From: Sinohyriopsis cumingii
Taxonomy: Eukaryota; Mollusca; Bivalvia; Unionida; Unionidae
Direction: 5' to 3'
Assembly: GCA_028554795.2 (NCBI GenBank)
Contig: CM068839.1
Span: forward strand, 87,441,540-87,505,539
DNA: 64,000 nucleotides
Position numbers and translations under genes: made by a program
In this document: piece by piece, positions 13,152 to 27,941 of the stretch
How the letters are laid out: the number at the start of each line of letters is the position of its first letter
How positions within the stretch are numbered: the first letter of the stretch is position 1
The notes under the pieces: generated by a model
What the model saw: only the letters and a program-made list of their open reading frames with translations
The model's database searches: none
Told to the model about the DNA's origin: nothing

Positions 13152-14224
13152 CTAATTATCATGCAGGTCAATGGTCTTGGTGAGTTCAATGAACATCATG
13201 TAGAGTGGTTGACCTTGCTCTGTGTTCTTCTCTTGGAGTTGTCGTATGGAAAAGATCATGTCTGTCGTCGACCTGCCTGCTTTAAAGCCGCACTGGGATT
13301 CCAGGTGCACACGGTCCACCAGCAACTGCAGCCTGTTGAGTATAATGCGGGAATACACTTTGCCAACGATGCTCCGAAGCGAGATCCCTCTGTAATTATT
13401 ACAGTTACTGAGGTCGCCATTGTTTTTGTAAACGGTATCTCGCGCATATCTTGGAGGACCGCTCCTTTCCTCCCAGCAGAGACAAAGTAGCTCATGCAGC
13501 AGCTGAAGCAATGTTGGTTTCCCACGTTCGATAGCTTTGGGCGGGATGCTGTCACTACATGGTGCTTTGTGGTTTGGGACGGAGTCGATTGCTTTGTTGA
13601 GCTCCTCTAAGGAGGTCACTTTGTCGAGCTCCTCTATGGTGGGCAGTTTTTATGCTGTTAGGGCTGCATCGGTGACTGACATTTCTTGGGAGCATAGCTC
13701 TGAGTAGTGTTCCACCCATCTGGCCATCTGTTGCTCGCAGTCAGTGATCTCCTCTCCCGTCAGAGATTTCTGGCGGACGATCCCTTTCACCATAGGGTCT
13801 AGAGCCTTCTTGATATCACAGTACATGCCTTGGATGTTTCCGGATTCGGCACTGCGCTGGAGTCCTTCACATAGTTGTTACCAGTACTCGTTCGCGCACT
13901 GTCTAGCGATGTGTTGGGTGTTGCCTCGAGCGCTTCTGAGATCAGCAAGCATCCGTTTATTAGGGCATTTTTTGTAAGCTTTGAAGGCTTTTCATTTGTC
14001 TTCGATTATTGGTTCTATCCTTGATAGATGTGCGCTGAACTAGTGCCAAACGTGGCCATGGCTGTGCTGTAGATGACACCCTTCATGGCGCTCCACATGA
14101 CTGTGGCATCGTGATCTGGCAGGTCTTGGAGTGCCTGGTCCAGGGCTAGTATGAGAATACAAGAGTATATCACAATTATGCTCATGCAGCTCTGAGATTT
14201 TTTCAGAGACGTACGAAAATTCAA
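13152..14224 (-). pseudogene. LINE ORF2 remnant, monomer A of unit 3
   Basis: Carries the aaggaggtcac variant near 13610 shared with units 4 and 6. Confidence 0.85.
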
Positions 14225-15551
14225 TCAAAATCCAATTAAACATTTTATAATTTCATTTGTATTAAATGTTCTAATTCGAGGTTATTAAAAGCTTATTACA
14301 TGAATAAACTGCACAATTTTGCAGGTGCCACATTTTACTTAAATAAAAACAGACACCATGAAAAAGGAAAAATCAGCCAGATATATTCATATATTACCAA
14401 AACATAATGCAAATAGACTTTTTTTTATATAAATTATTACAAAAAGTGCACATGTAAGATTTATAAATTCTTTGGTTGATCTTTTTTATTCTGGCTGTGT
14501 CATACAGGAAATGTTTTTTAAACTAAACAGGCATTGGATATTGAAAATCAATTATAATCCTTATTATTGCAGCATATATACTTGTCAATTATTCTGGCCA
14601 AGCATTATGCTATAAGAATTGCATTGCATAAATGGAAATATATTGTACTGCAAACCCACTTCCTCACATCCGACCCTGTTATCTGTTCAATGAATGTATT
14701 CTACAAGTATCCTCAATGGCATGAATATCGGTTTTCTTTGAAATGTTTCAAACTTAATGCAAAATAACGGTGAAAGACAAACGTTAATTCAAATAAAGCA
14801 TCACACACATACACACGAATGCAACAAGTGTATACAGACATGATGTCTTCCTTCGTCATACTATATACACCGGCTGATCAACAATAACTACTTAAAAGTG
14901 TTTTATTCAATTGTTAAATATGTAAAACATTTGAGAAATACAATAAAACCCAAGAAATTTGTATTTGTTGGTATTCCACAGCGTGACAAATGGAACGTAA
15001 TTCCCAGTGTAATTTCGACAATTTAGAACAAATCTTCATAACCAACAAAAAGATTTCAAAGAAACTATATATGTAATCTTTACTGGTTCGATCTACAAGT
15101 AAATAGCTGCAGGATTCAGTTAATGGTGTACATTTCAAAAGGGAAATGGGATGAAAATGTCTCGAAGTAATTGTAACCAAAGTGTACTAAAAGATCACAT
15201 AGCTCGCCTCTTTGAAGTAATTATAAACAATGTAATAAACAAGTACGTATCTCAACTATTTGATGTCATTGAAACCAGAGTACTAAAGCCGAGTAAATAT
15301 CTCAACTCGGTGAAGTAACTGTATAACTGTAACAAGAGTAATAAATGAGTATATACTTCAACTCTCTGAAGTAATTGTAACCAAAGTACAATAAATGATT
15401 ACATAGCTCATCTCTTCAAGGTAATGGTAACTAGTCTAATAAACTATTACATATCTCAGCTCTTCCAAGCAATTGTAAACAAAATGTAATAAATAACAGC
15501 TTAGATCACCTCTACGATGCATTTAATAGTCTTCAATTTACATAATAAAAA

Positions 15552-16649
15552 CTAATTATCATGCAGGTCAAAGGTCTTGGTGATTTCGATGAACATCATG
15601 TAGAGTGGTTGACCTTTCTCTGTGTTCTTCTCTTGGAGTTGTCGTATGGAAAAGATCATGTCTGTCGTCGACCTGCCTGCTTTAAAGCCGCACTGGGATT
15701 CCAGGTGCACACGGTCCGCCAGCAACTGCAGCCTGTTGAGTATAATGCGGGCATACACTTTGCCAACGATGCTCAGAAGCGAGATCCCTCTGTAGTTATT
15801 ACAGTCACTGAGGTCGCCATTGTTTTTGTAAACGGTATCTCGCGCATATCTTGGGGGACCGCTCCTTTCCTTCCAGCAGAGACAAAGTAGCTCATGCAGT
15901 GGCTGAAGCAATGTTGGTTTCCCACGTTCTATAGCTTTGGGCGGGATGCTGTCACTACCTGGTGCTTTGTCGTTTGGGTGGGAGTCGATTGCTTTGCTGA
16001 GCTCCTCTAAGGTGGGCACTTTGTCGAGCTCATCCATGGTGGGCAGTTTTTATGCTGCTAGGGGCCGCATCGGTGACTAGCATATCCTGGGAGTATAGCT
16101 CTGAGTAGTGTTCCACCCATCTGGCCATCTGTTGCTCACAGTCAGTGATCTCCTCTCCCCTCAGAGATTTCCGGGGAACGGCCCCTTTCACCGTAGGGCC
16201 TAGAGCCTTCTTGATACCACAGTACATACCTTGGATGTTTCCGGACTCGGCAGTGTGCTGGAGTCCTTCACATAGTTGTTACCAGTACTCGTTCGCGCAC
16301 TGTCTAGCGATTGTGTTGGGTGTTGCTTCGAGCACTTCTGAGATCAGCAAGCGTCCGTCCATTAAGGCATTTTTTTGTAACGTTTGAAGGCTTTTCGTTT
16401 GTCTTCGATTATTGGTTCCATCCTTGATAGATGTGCGTTGAACCAGTCCTGCCTGGGCCCTTCCTTTTTGCCAAACATGGCCATGGCTGTGCTGTAGATT
16501 GCACCCTTCATGGCGTTCCACATGGCTGTGGCATCGTGGTCTGGCAGGTCCTGGAGTGTCTGGTCCAGGGCTAGTATGACAATACAAGAGTATATCACAA
16601 TTCTACTAGTGCAGCTCTGAGATTGTTTCAGAAACGTACGACCATTCAA
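15552..16649 (-). pseudogene. LINE ORF2 remnant, monomer B of unit 3
   Basis: Has gacctttctctg near 15611 (EKGQP in the frame), also seen in units 4 and 6. Confidence 0.86.
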
Positions 16650-17954
16650 TCAAAATGCAATTAAACATTTTATAATTTGATTGGTATTGAATGTTCTAGT
16701 TCGAGGTTATCAAAAGCAAATTACATGAAAGAACTGCACAATTCTGCAGGTGCCACATTTTACTTATATAAACACATGTACCATGGAAAAGGAAAAAAAT
16801 AGCCAAATAGATTCATATATTACCAAAACATAATGCAAATAGACTTTTTTTTAAATATAAATTATTACAAAAAGTGCACGTGTAAGATTTATAAATTCTT
16901 TGATTGATCTTTTTTATTCTGGCTGTGTCATACAGCAGTTGGATATTTAAAATCAGTTATAATCCTTATTACTGCAGCATATATACTTGTTAATTATTCT
17001 GACCAAGCATTATGCTATGAGAATTGCATTGCATAAATGGAAATATATTGTACTGCAAACCCACTTCCTCACATCCGACCCTGTTATCTGTTCAATGAAT
17101 GTATTCTACAAGTATGCTCAGTGGCATGAATATGTGTTTTCTCTGAAATGTTTCAAACTTAATGCAAAATAATGGTGAAAGACAAACGTTAATTCAAATA
17201 AAGCATCACACACATACACACGAATGCAACAAGTGTATACAGACAGGATGTCTTTCTTTGTCATACTATTTACACCGATAAATCAACAATAACTACTTAA
17301 AAGTGTTTTATTCAATTTTTAAATTCGGAAAAATGTGAGAAATACAATAAAACTCAAGAAATATTTATTTGTTGGTATTCCGCAGCGTGACAAATGGAAC
17401 GTAACGCTCAGTGTAATTTCGACAATTTAGAACAAATGTTCATAACCGACAAAAAGATTTCAAAGAAACTATATATGTAATCTTTACTGGTTCGATCTAC
17501 AAGTAAATAGCTGCAGGATTCAGCTAATGGTGTACATTTCAAAAGGGAAATGGGATGAAATTGTCTCGAAGTAATTGTAACCAAAGTGTACTAAAAGATT
17601 ACATAGCTCGCCTCTTTGAAGTAATTATAAACAATATAATAAACGAGTATGTATCTCAACAATTTGATGTAATTGTAACCAGAGTACTAAAGCCGAGTAA
17701 ATATCTCAACTCGTTGAAGCAACTGTATAACTGTAACAAGAGTAATAAATGAGTATATATCTCAACTCTCTGAAGTAATTGTAACCAAAGTACAATAAAT
17801 GATTACATAGCTCATCTCTTAGAGGTAATTGTAACTAGTCTAATAAACTATTACATATCTCAGCTCTTCCAAGCAATTGTAAACAAAATGTAATAAATAA
17901 CAGCTTAGATGACCTCTTCGATGCATTTAATAGTCTTCAGTTTACAATATAAAA

Positions 17955-18543
17955 CTAATTATCATGCAGGTCAAAGGTCTTGGTGATTTCGATGAACATC
18001 ATGTAGAGTGGTTGACCTTGCTCTGTGTTCTTCTCTTGGAGTTGTCGTATGGAAAATATCCTGTCTGTCGTCGACCTGCCTGCATTAAAGCCGCACTGGG
18101 ATTCCAGGTGCACACTGTCCGCCAGCAACTGCAGCCTGTTGAATATAATGCGGGCATACACGTTGCCAACGATGCTCAGAAGCGAGATCAAGCGAGATCC
18201 CTCTGTAATTATTACAGTCACTGAGGTCGCCATTGTTTTTGTAAACGGTATCTCGCGCATGTCCTGGGGATCCGCTCCTTCCTCCCAGCAGAGACAAAGT
18301 AGCTCATGCAGTGGCTGAAGCAATGTTTGTTTCCCACGTTCGATAGCTTCGTTCGGGATGATGTCACTACATGGTGCTTTGTCGTTTGGGAGGGAGTCGA
18401 TTGCTTTGCTGAGCTCCTCTAAGGTGGGCACTTTGTCGAACTCATCCATGGTGGGCAGTTTTTATGCTGCTAGGGGCCGCATCGGTGACTGACATTTCTT
18501 GGGAGTATAGCTCTAGGTAGTGTTCCACCCATCTGGCCATCTG
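17955..18543 (-). pseudogene. LINE ORF2 remnant, monomer C of unit 3
   Basis: Truncated C type. Matches unit 2 at the landmarks I checked. Confidence 0.84.
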
Positions 18544-19347
18544 TCATACTTAATGCAAAATAATGGTGAAAGACAAACGTTAATTCAAATAAAGCATCGC
18601 ACACATACACACGAATGCAACAAGTGTATACAGACATGATGTCTTCCGTCGTCATACTATATACACCGGCTAATCAACAATAACTACTTAAAAGTGTTTA
18701 ATTCAATTTTTAAATTCACAAAAAATGTGAGAAATACAATAAAACTCAAGAAATCTTTATTTGTTGGTATTCCGCAGCGTAACAAATGGAACGTAACGCA
18801 CAGTGTAATTTCGACAATTTAGAACAAATCTTCATATGCGACAAAAAGATTTCAAAGAAACTATATATGTAATCTTTACTGGTTCGATCTACAACTAAAT
18901 AACTCCAGGATTCAGTTTATGGTGTACATTTCAAAAGGGAAATGGGATGAAATTATCTCGAAGTAATTGTAAGCAAAGTGTACTAAAAGATTACATAGCT
19001 CGCCTCTTTGAAGTAATTATAAACAATGTGATAAACGAGTATGTATCTCAACTATTTGATGTAATTGAAACGAGAGTATTAAAGCCGAGTAAATATCTCA
19101 ACTCGTTGAAGTAACTGTATAACTGTAAAAAGAGTAATAAATAAGTATATATCTCAATTCTCTGAAGTAATTGTAACCAAAATACAATAAATGATTACAT
19201 AGCTCATCTCTTCAAGGTAATTGTATCTAGTCTAATAAACTATTACATATCTCAGCTCTTCCAAGCAATTGTTAACAAAATGTAATAAATAACAGCTTAG
19301 ATGACCTCTTCGATGCATTTAATAGTCTTCAGTTTACATAATAAAAA

Positions 19348-20420
19348 CTAATTATCATGCAGGTCAATGGTCTTGGTGAGTTCAATGAACATCATGTAGA
19401 GTGGTTGACCTTGCTCTGTGTTCTTCTCTTGGAGTTGTCGTATGGAAAAGATCATGTCTGTCGTCGACCTGCCTGCTTTAAAGCCGCACTGGGATTCCAG
19501 GTGCACACGGTCCACCAGCAACTGCAGCCTGTTGAGTATAATGCGGGAATACACTTTGCCAACGATGCTCCGAAGCGAGATCCCTCTGTAATTATTACAG
19601 TTACTGAGGTCGCCATTGTTTTTGTAAACGGTATCTCGCGCATATCTTGGAGGACCGCTCCTTTCCTCCCAGCAGAGACAAAGTAGCTCATGCAGCAGCT
19701 GAAGCAATGTTGGTTTCCCACGTTCGATAGCTTTGGGCGGGATGCTGTCACTACATGGTGCTTTGTGGTTTGGGACGGAGTCGATTGCTTTGTTGAGCTC
19801 CTCTAAGGAGGTCACTTTGTCGAGCTCCTCTATGGTGGGCAGTTTTTATGCTGTTAGGGCTGCATCGGTGACTGACATTTCTTGGGAGCATAGCTCTGAG
19901 TAGTGTTCCACCCATCTGGCCATCTGTTGCTCGCAGTCAGTGATCTCCTCTCCCGTCAGAGATTTCTGGCGGACGATCCCTTTCACCATAGGGTCTAGAG
20001 CCTTCTTGATATCACAGTACATGCCTTGGATGTTTCCGGATTCGGCACTGCGCTGGAGTCCTTCACATAGTTGTTACCAGTACTCGTTCGCGCACTGTCT
20101 AGCGATGTGTTGGGTGTTGCCTCGAGCGCTTCTGAGATCAGCAAGCATCCGTTTATTAGGGCATTTTTTGTAAGCTTTGAAGGCTTTTCATTTGTCTTCG
20201 ATTATTGGTTCTATCCTTGATAGATGTGCGCTGAACTAGTGCCAAACGTGGCCATGGCTGTGCTGTAGATGACACCCTTCATGGCGCTCCACATGACTGT
20301 GGCATCGTGATCTGGCAGGTCTTGGAGTGCCTGGTCCAGGGCTAGTATGAGAATACAAGAGTATATCACAATTATGCTCATGCAGCTCTGAGATTTTTTC
20401 AGAGACGTACGAAAATTCAA
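19348..20420 (-). pseudogene. LINE ORF2 remnant, monomer A of unit 4
   Basis: Matches unit 3 (offset 6196) and unit 6 (offset 12,389) in its translated frames. Confidence 0.85.
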
Positions 20421-21747
20421 TCAAAATCCAATTAAACATTTTATAATTTCATTTGTATTAAATGTTCTAATTCGAGGTTATTAAAAGCTTATTACATGAA
20501 TAAACTGCACAATTTTGCAGGTGCCACATTTTACTTAAATAAAAACAGACACCATGAAAAAGGAAAAATCAGCCAGATATATTCATATATTACCAAAACA
20601 TAATGCAAATAGACTTTTTTTTATATAAATTATTACAAAAAGTGCACATGTAAGATTTATAAATTCTTTGGTTGATCTTTTTTATTCTGGCTGTGTCATA
20701 CAGGAAATGTTTTTTAAACTAAACAGGCATTGGATATTGAAAATCAATTATAATCCTTATTATTGCAGCATATATACTTGTCAATTATTCTGGCCAAGCA
20801 TTATGCTATAAGAATTGCATTGCATAAATGGAAATATATTGTACTGCAAACCCACTTCCTCACATCCGACCCTGTTATCTGTTCAATGAATGTATTCTAC
20901 AAGTATCCTCAATGGCATGAATATCGGTTTTCTTTGAAATGTTTCAAACTTAATGCAAAATAACGGTGAAAGACAAACGTTAATTCAAATAAAGCATCAC
21001 ACACATACACACGAATGCAACAAGTGTATACAGACATGATGTCTTCCTTCGTCATACTATATACACCGGCTGATCAACAATAACTACTTAAAAGTGTTTT
21101 ATTCAATTGTTAAATATGTAAAACATTTGAGAAATACAATAAAACCCAAGAAATTTGTATTTGTTGGTATTCCACAGCGTGACAAATGGAACGTAATTCC
21201 CAGTGTAATTTCGACAATTTAGAACAAATCTTCATAACCAACAAAAAGATTTCAAAGAAACTATATATGTAATCTTTACTGGTTCGATCTACAAGTAAAT
21301 AGCTGCAGGATTCAGTTAATGGTGTACATTTCAAAAGGGAAATGGGATGAAAATGTCTCGAAGTAATTGTAACCAAAGTGTACTAAAAGATCACATAGCT
21401 CGCCTCTTTGAAGTAATTATAAACAATGTAATAAACAAGTACGTATCTCAACTATTTGATGTCATTGAAACCAGAGTACTAAAGCCGAGTAAATATCTCA
21501 ACTCGGTGAAGTAACTGTATAACTGTAACAAGAGTAATAAATGAGTATATACTTCAACTCTCTGAAGTAATTGTAACCAAAGTACAATAAATGATTACAT
21601 AGCTCATCTCTTCAAGGTAATGGTAACTAGTCTAATAAACTATTACATATCTCAGCTCTTCCAAGCAATTGTAAACAAAATGTAATAAATAACAGCTTAG
21701 ATCACCTCTACGATGCATTTAATAGTCTTCAATTTACATAATAAAAA

Positions 21748-22845
21748 CTAATTATCATGCAGGTCAAAGGTCTTGGTGATTTCGATGAACATCATGTAGA
21801 GTGGTTGACCTTTCTCTGTGTTCTTCTCTTGGAGTTGTCGTATGGAAAAGATCATGTCTGTCGTCGACCTGCCTGCTTTAAAGCCGCACTGGGATTCCAG
21901 GTGCACACGGTCCGCCAGCAACTGCAGCCTGTTGAGTATAATGCGGGCATACACTTTGCCAACGATGCTCAGAAGCGAGATCCCTCTGTAGTTATTACAG
22001 TCACTGAGGTCGCCATTGTTTTTGTAAACGGTATCTCGCGCATATCTTGGGGGACCGCTCCTTTCCTTCCAGCAGAGACAAAGTAGCTCATGCAGTGGCT
22101 GAAGCAATGTTGGTTTCCCACGTTCTATAGCTTTGGGCGGGATGCTGTCACTACCTGGTGCTTTGTCGTTTGGGTGGGAGTCGATTGCTTTGCTTTGCTC
22201 CTCTAAGGTGGGCACTTTGTCGAGCTCATCCATGGTGGGCAGTTTTTATGCTGCTAGGGGCCGCATCGGTGACTAGCATATCCTGGGAGTATAGCTCTGA
22301 GTAGTGTTCCACCCATCTGGCCATCTGTTGCTCACAGTCAGTGATCTCCTCTCCCCTCAGAGATTTCCGGGGAACGGCCCCTTTCACCGTAGGGCCTAGA
22401 GCCTTCTTGATACCACAGTACATACCTTGGATGTTTCCGGACTCGGCAGTGTGCTGGAGTCCTTCACATAGTTGTTACCAGTACTCGTTCGCGCACTGTC
22501 TAGCGATTGTGTTGGGTGTTGCTTCGAGCACTTCTGAGATCAGCAAGCGTCCGTCCATTAAGGCATTTTTTTGTAACGTTTGAAGGCTTTTCGTTTGTCT
22601 TCGATTATTGGTTCCATCCTTGATAGATGTGCGTTGAACCAGTCCTGCCTGGGCCCTTCCTTTTTGCCAAACATGGCCATGGCTGTGCTGTAGATTGCAC
22701 CCTTCATGGCGTTCCACATGGCTGTGGCATCGTGGTCTGGCAGGTCCTGGAGTGTCTGGTCCAGGGCTAGTATGACAATACAAGAGTATATCACAATTCT
22801 ACTAGTGCAGCTCTGAGATTGTTTCAGAGACGTACGACCATTCAA
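21748..22845 (-). pseudogene. LINE ORF2 remnant, monomer B of unit 4
   Basis: Combines the LEEQS and EKGQP variants, a combination otherwise found only in unit 6. Confidence 0.86.
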
Positions 22846-24149
22846 TCAAAATGCAATTAAACATTTTATAATTTGATTGGTATTGAATGTTCTAGTTCGA
22901 GGTTATCAAAAGCAAATTACATGAAAGAACTGCACAATTCTGCAGGTGCCACATTTTACTTATATAAACACATGTACCATGGAAAAGGAAAAAAATAGCC
23001 AAATAGATTCATATATTACCAAAACATAATGCAAATAGACTTTTTTTAAATATAAATTATTACAAAAAGTGCACGTGTAAGATTTATAAATTCTTTGATT
23101 GATCTTTTTTATTCTGGCTGTGTCATACAGCAGTTGGATATTTAAAATCAGTTATAATCCTTATTACTGCAGCATATATACTTGTTAATTATTCTGACCA
23201 AGCATTATGCTATGAGAATTGCATTGCATAAATGGAAATATATTGTACTGCAAACCCACTTCCTCACATCCGACCCTGTTATCTGTTCAATGAATGTATT
23301 CTACAAGTATGCTCAGTGGCATGAATATGTGTTTTCTCTGAAATGTTTCAAACTTAATGCAAAATAATGGTGAAAGACAAACGTTAATTCAAATAAAGCA
23401 TCACACACATACACACGAATGCAACAAGTGTATACAGACAGGATGTCTTTCTTTGTCATACTATTTACACCGATAAATCAACAATAACTACTTAAAAGTG
23501 TTTTATTCAATTTTTAAATTCGGAAAAATGTGAGAAATACAATAAAACTCAAGAAATATTTATTTGTTGGTATTCCGCAGCGTGACAAATGGAACGTAAC
23601 GCTCAGTGTAATTTCGACAATTTAGAACAAATGTTCATAACCGACAAAAAGATTTCAAAGAAACTATATATGTAATCTTTACTGGTTCGATCTACAAGTA
23701 AATAGCTGCAGGATTCAGCTAATGGTGTACATTTCAAAAGGGAAATGGGATGAAATTGTCTCGAAGTAATTGTAAATAAAGTGTACTAAAAGATTACATA
23801 GCTCGCCTCTTTGAAGTAATTATAAACAATGTAATAAACGAGTATGTATCTCAACAATTTGATGTAATTGTAACCAGAGTACTAAAGCCGAGTAAATATC
23901 TCAACTCGTTGAAGCAACTGTATAACTGTAACAAGAGTAATAAATGAGTATATATCTCAACTCTCTGAAGTAATTGTAACCAAAGTACAATAAATGATTA
24001 CATAGCTCATCTCTTAGAGGTAATTGTAACTAGTCTAATAAACTATTACATATCTCAGCTCTTCCAAGCAATTGTAAACAAAATGTAATAAATAACAGCT
24101 TAGATGACCTCTTCGATGCATTTAATAGTCTTCAGTTTACAATATAAAA

Positions 24150-24738
24150 CTAATTATCATGCAGGTCAAAGGTCTTGGTGAGGTCGATGAACATCATGTA
24201 GAGTGGTTGACCTTGCTCTGTGTTCTTCTCTTGGAGTTGTCGTATGGAAAATATCCTGTCTGTCGTCGACTTGCCTGCATTAAAGCCGCACTGGGATTCC
24301 AGGTGCACACTGTCCGCCAGCAACTGCAGCCTGTTGAATATAATGCGGGCATACACGTTGCCAACGATGCTCAGAAGCGAGATCAAGCGAGATCCCTCTG
24401 TAATTATTACAGTCACTGAGGTCGCCATTGTTTTTGTAAACGGTATCTCGCGCATGTCCTGGGGATCCGCTCCTTCCTCCCAGCAGAGACAAAGTAGCTC
24501 ATGCAGTGGCTGAAGCAATGTTTGTTTCCCACGTTCGATAGCTTCGTTCGGGATGATGTCACTACATGGTGCTTTGTCGTTTGGGAGGGAGTCGATTGCT
24601 TTGCTGAGCTCCTCTAAGGTGGGCACTTTGTCGAACTCATCCATCGTGGGCAGTTTTTATGCTGCTAGGGGCCGCATCGGTGACTGACATTTCTTGGGAG
24701 TATAGCTCTAGGTAGTGTTCCACCCATCTGGCCATCTG
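24150..24738 (-). pseudogene. LINE ORF2 remnant, monomer C of unit 4
   Basis: Has Asp restored in the motif A-like segment (FIDLTKTFD) and GKSTTD instead of GRSTTD. The same pair recurs in unit 6. Confidence 0.85.
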
Positions 24739-25542
24739 TCATACTTAATGCAAAATAATGGTGAAAGACAAACGTTAATTCAAATAAAGCATCGCACACA
24801 TACACACGAATGCAACAAGTGTATACAGACATGATGTCTTCCGTCGTCATACTATATACACCGGCTAATCAACAATAACTACTTAAAAGTGTTTAATTCA
24901 ATTTTTAAATTCACAAAAAATGTGAGAAATACAATAAAACTCAAGAAATCTTTATTTGTTGGTATTCCGCAGCGTAACAAATGGAACGTAACGCCCAGTG
25001 TAATTTCGACAATTTAGAACAAATCTTCATATGCGACAAAAAGATTTCAAAGAAACTATATATGTAATCTTTACTGGTTCGATCTACAAGTAAATAACTC
25101 CAGGATTCAGTTTATGGTGTACATTTCAAAAGGGAAATGGGATGAAATTATCTCGAAGTAATTGTAAGCAAAGTGTGCTAAAAGATTACATAGCTCGCCT
25201 CTTTGAAGTAATTATAAACAATGTAATAAACGAGTATGTATCTCAACTATTTGATGTAATTGAAACCAGAGTATTAAAGCCGAGTAAATATCTCAACTCG
25301 TTGAAGTAACTGTATAACTGTAAAAAGAGTAATAAATAAGTATATATCTCAATTCTCTGAAGTAATTGTAACCAAAATACAATAAATGATTACATAGCTC
25401 ATCTCTTCAAGGTAATTGTATCTAGTCTAATAAACTATTACATATCTCAGCTCTTCCAAGCAATTGTTAACAAAATGTAATAAATAACAGCTTAGATGAC
25501 CTCTTCGATGCATTTAATAGTCTTCAGTTTACATAATAAAAA

Positions 25543-26615
25543 CTAATTATCATGCAGGTCAATGGTCTTGGTGAGTTCAATGAACATCATGTAGAGTGGT
25601 TGACCTTGCTCTGTGTTCTTCTCTTGGAGTTGTCGTATGGAAAAGATCATGTCTGTCGTCGACCTGCCTGCTTTAAAGCCGCACTGGGATTCCAGGTGCA
25701 CACGGTCCACCAGCAACTGCAGCCTGTTGAGTATAATGCGGGAATACACTTTGCCAACGATGCTCCGAAGCGAGATCCCTCTGTAATTATTACAGTTACT
25801 GAGGTCGCCATTGTTTTTGTAAACGGTATCTCGCGCATATCTTGGAGGACCGCTCCTTTCCTCCCAGCAGAGACAAAGTAGCTCATGCAGCAGCTGAAGC
25901 AATGTTGGTTTCCCACGTTCGATAGCTTTGGGCGGGATGCTGTCACTACATGGTGCTTTGTGGTTTGGGACGGAGTCGATTGCTTTGTTGAGCTCCTCTA
26001 AGGTGGTCACTTTGTCGAGCTCCTCTATGGTGGGCAGTTTTTATGCTGTTAGGGCTGCATCGGTGACTGACATTTCTTGGGAGCATAGCTCTGAGTAGTG
26101 TTCCACCCATCTGGCCATCTGTTGCTCGCAGTCAGTGATCTCCTCTCCCGTCAGAGATTTCTGGCGGACGATCCCTTTCACCATAGGGTCTAGAGCCTTC
26201 TTGATATCACAGTACATGCCTTGGATGTTTCCGGATTCGGCACTGCGCTGGAGTCCTTCACATAGTTGTTACCAGTACTCGTTCGCGCACTGTCTAGCGA
26301 TGTGTTGGGTGTTGCTTCGAGCGCTTCTGAGATCAGCAAGCATCCGTTTATTAGGGCATTTTTTGTAAGCTTTGAAGGCTTTTCATTTGTCTTCGATTAT
26401 TGGTTCTATCCTTGATAGATGTGCGCTGAACTAGTGCCAAACGTGGCCATGGCTGTGCTGTAGATGACACCCTTCATGGCGCTCCACATGACTGTGGCAT
26501 CGTGATCTGGCAGGTCTTGGAGTGCCTGGTCCAGGGCTAGTATGAGAATACAAGAGTATATCACAATTATGCTCATGCAGCTCTGAGATTTTTTCAGAGA
26601 CGTACGAAAATTCAA
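25543..26615 (-). pseudogene. LINE ORF2 remnant, monomer A of unit 5
   Basis: Carries aaggtggtcac near 26002, shared only with unit 7. Confidence 0.85.
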
Positions 26616-27941
26616 TCAAAATCCAATTAAACATTTTATAATTTCATTTGTATTAAATGTTCTAATTCGAGGTTATTAAAAGCTTATTACATGAATAAAC
26701 TGCACAATTTTGCAGGTGCCACATTTTACTTCAATAAAAACAGACACCATGAAAAAGGAAAAATCAGCCAGATATATTCATATATTACCAAAACATAATG
26801 CAAATAGACTTTTTTTATATAAATTATTACAAAAAGTGCACATGTAAGATTTATAAATTCTTTGGTTGATCTTTTTTATTCTGGCTGTGTCATACAGGAA
26901 ATGTTTTTTAAACTAAACAGGCATTGGATATTGAAAATCAATTATAATCCTTATTATTGCAGCATATATACTTGTCAATTATTCTGGCCAAGCATTATGC
27001 TATAAGAATTGCATTGCATAAATGGAAATATATTGTACTACAAACCCACTTCCTCACATCCGACCCTGTTATCTGTTCAATGAATGTATTCTACAAGTAT
27101 CCTCAATGGCATGAATATCGGTTTTCTTTGAAATGTTTCAAACTTAATGCAAAATAACGGTGAAAGACAAACGTTAATTCAAATAAAGCATCACACACAT
27201 ACACACGAATGCAACAAGTGCATACAGACATGATGTCTTCCTTCGTCATACTATATACACCGGCTGATCAACAATAACTACTTAAAAGTGTTTTATTCAA
27301 TTGTTAAATATGTAAAACATTTGAGAAATACAATAAAATCCAAGAAATTTGTATTTGTTGGTATTCCACAGCGTGACAAATGGAACGTAATTCCCAGTGT
27401 AATTTCGACAATTTAGAACAAATCTTCATAACCAACAAAAAGATTTCAAAGAAACTATATATGTAATCTTTACTGGTTCGATCTACAAGTAAATAGCTGC
27501 AGGATTCAGTTAATGGTGTACATTTCAAAAGGGAAATGGGATGAAAATGTCTCGAAGTAATTGTAACCAAAGTGTACTAAAAGATCACATAGCTCGCCTC
27601 TTTGAAGTAATTATAAACAATGTAATAAACAAGTACGTATCTCAACTATTTGATGTCATTGAAACCAGAGTACTAAAGCCGAGTAAATATCTCAACTCGG
27701 TGAAGTAACTGTATAACTGTAACAAGAGTAATAAATGAGTATATACTTCAACTCTCTGAAGTAATTGTAACCAAAGTACAAGAAATGATTACATAGCTCA
27801 TCTCTTCAAGGTAATGGTAACTAGTCTAATAAACTATTACATATCTCAGCTCTTCCAAGCAATTGTAAACAAAATGTAATAAATAACAGCTTAGATCACC
27901 TCTACGATGCATTTAATAGTCTTCAATTTACATAATAAAAA

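Larger units (their letters stand above)
12391..18586. repeat. Higher-order tandem repeat unit 3
   Basis: 6196 bp. Monomers A 12391-14790, B 14791-17195, C 17196-18586. Its A monomer shares ctacaactaaataa (near 12693) and the Met-Thr-Ser-Leu variant of the LINE frame with units 4 and 6, but not with units 5 and 7. Confidence 0.93.
18587..24781. repeat. Higher-order tandem repeat unit 4
   Basis: 6195 bp. Monomers A 18587-20986, B 20987-23390, C 23391-24781. From roughly 18.85 kb onward this unit and unit 5 are matched, variant for variant, by units 6 and 7 at an offset of 12,389 bp. The C monomer has a private change giving a stop in the minisatellite frame (ttgtaaataaagtg near 23770), repeated only in unit 6. 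Confidence 0.93.
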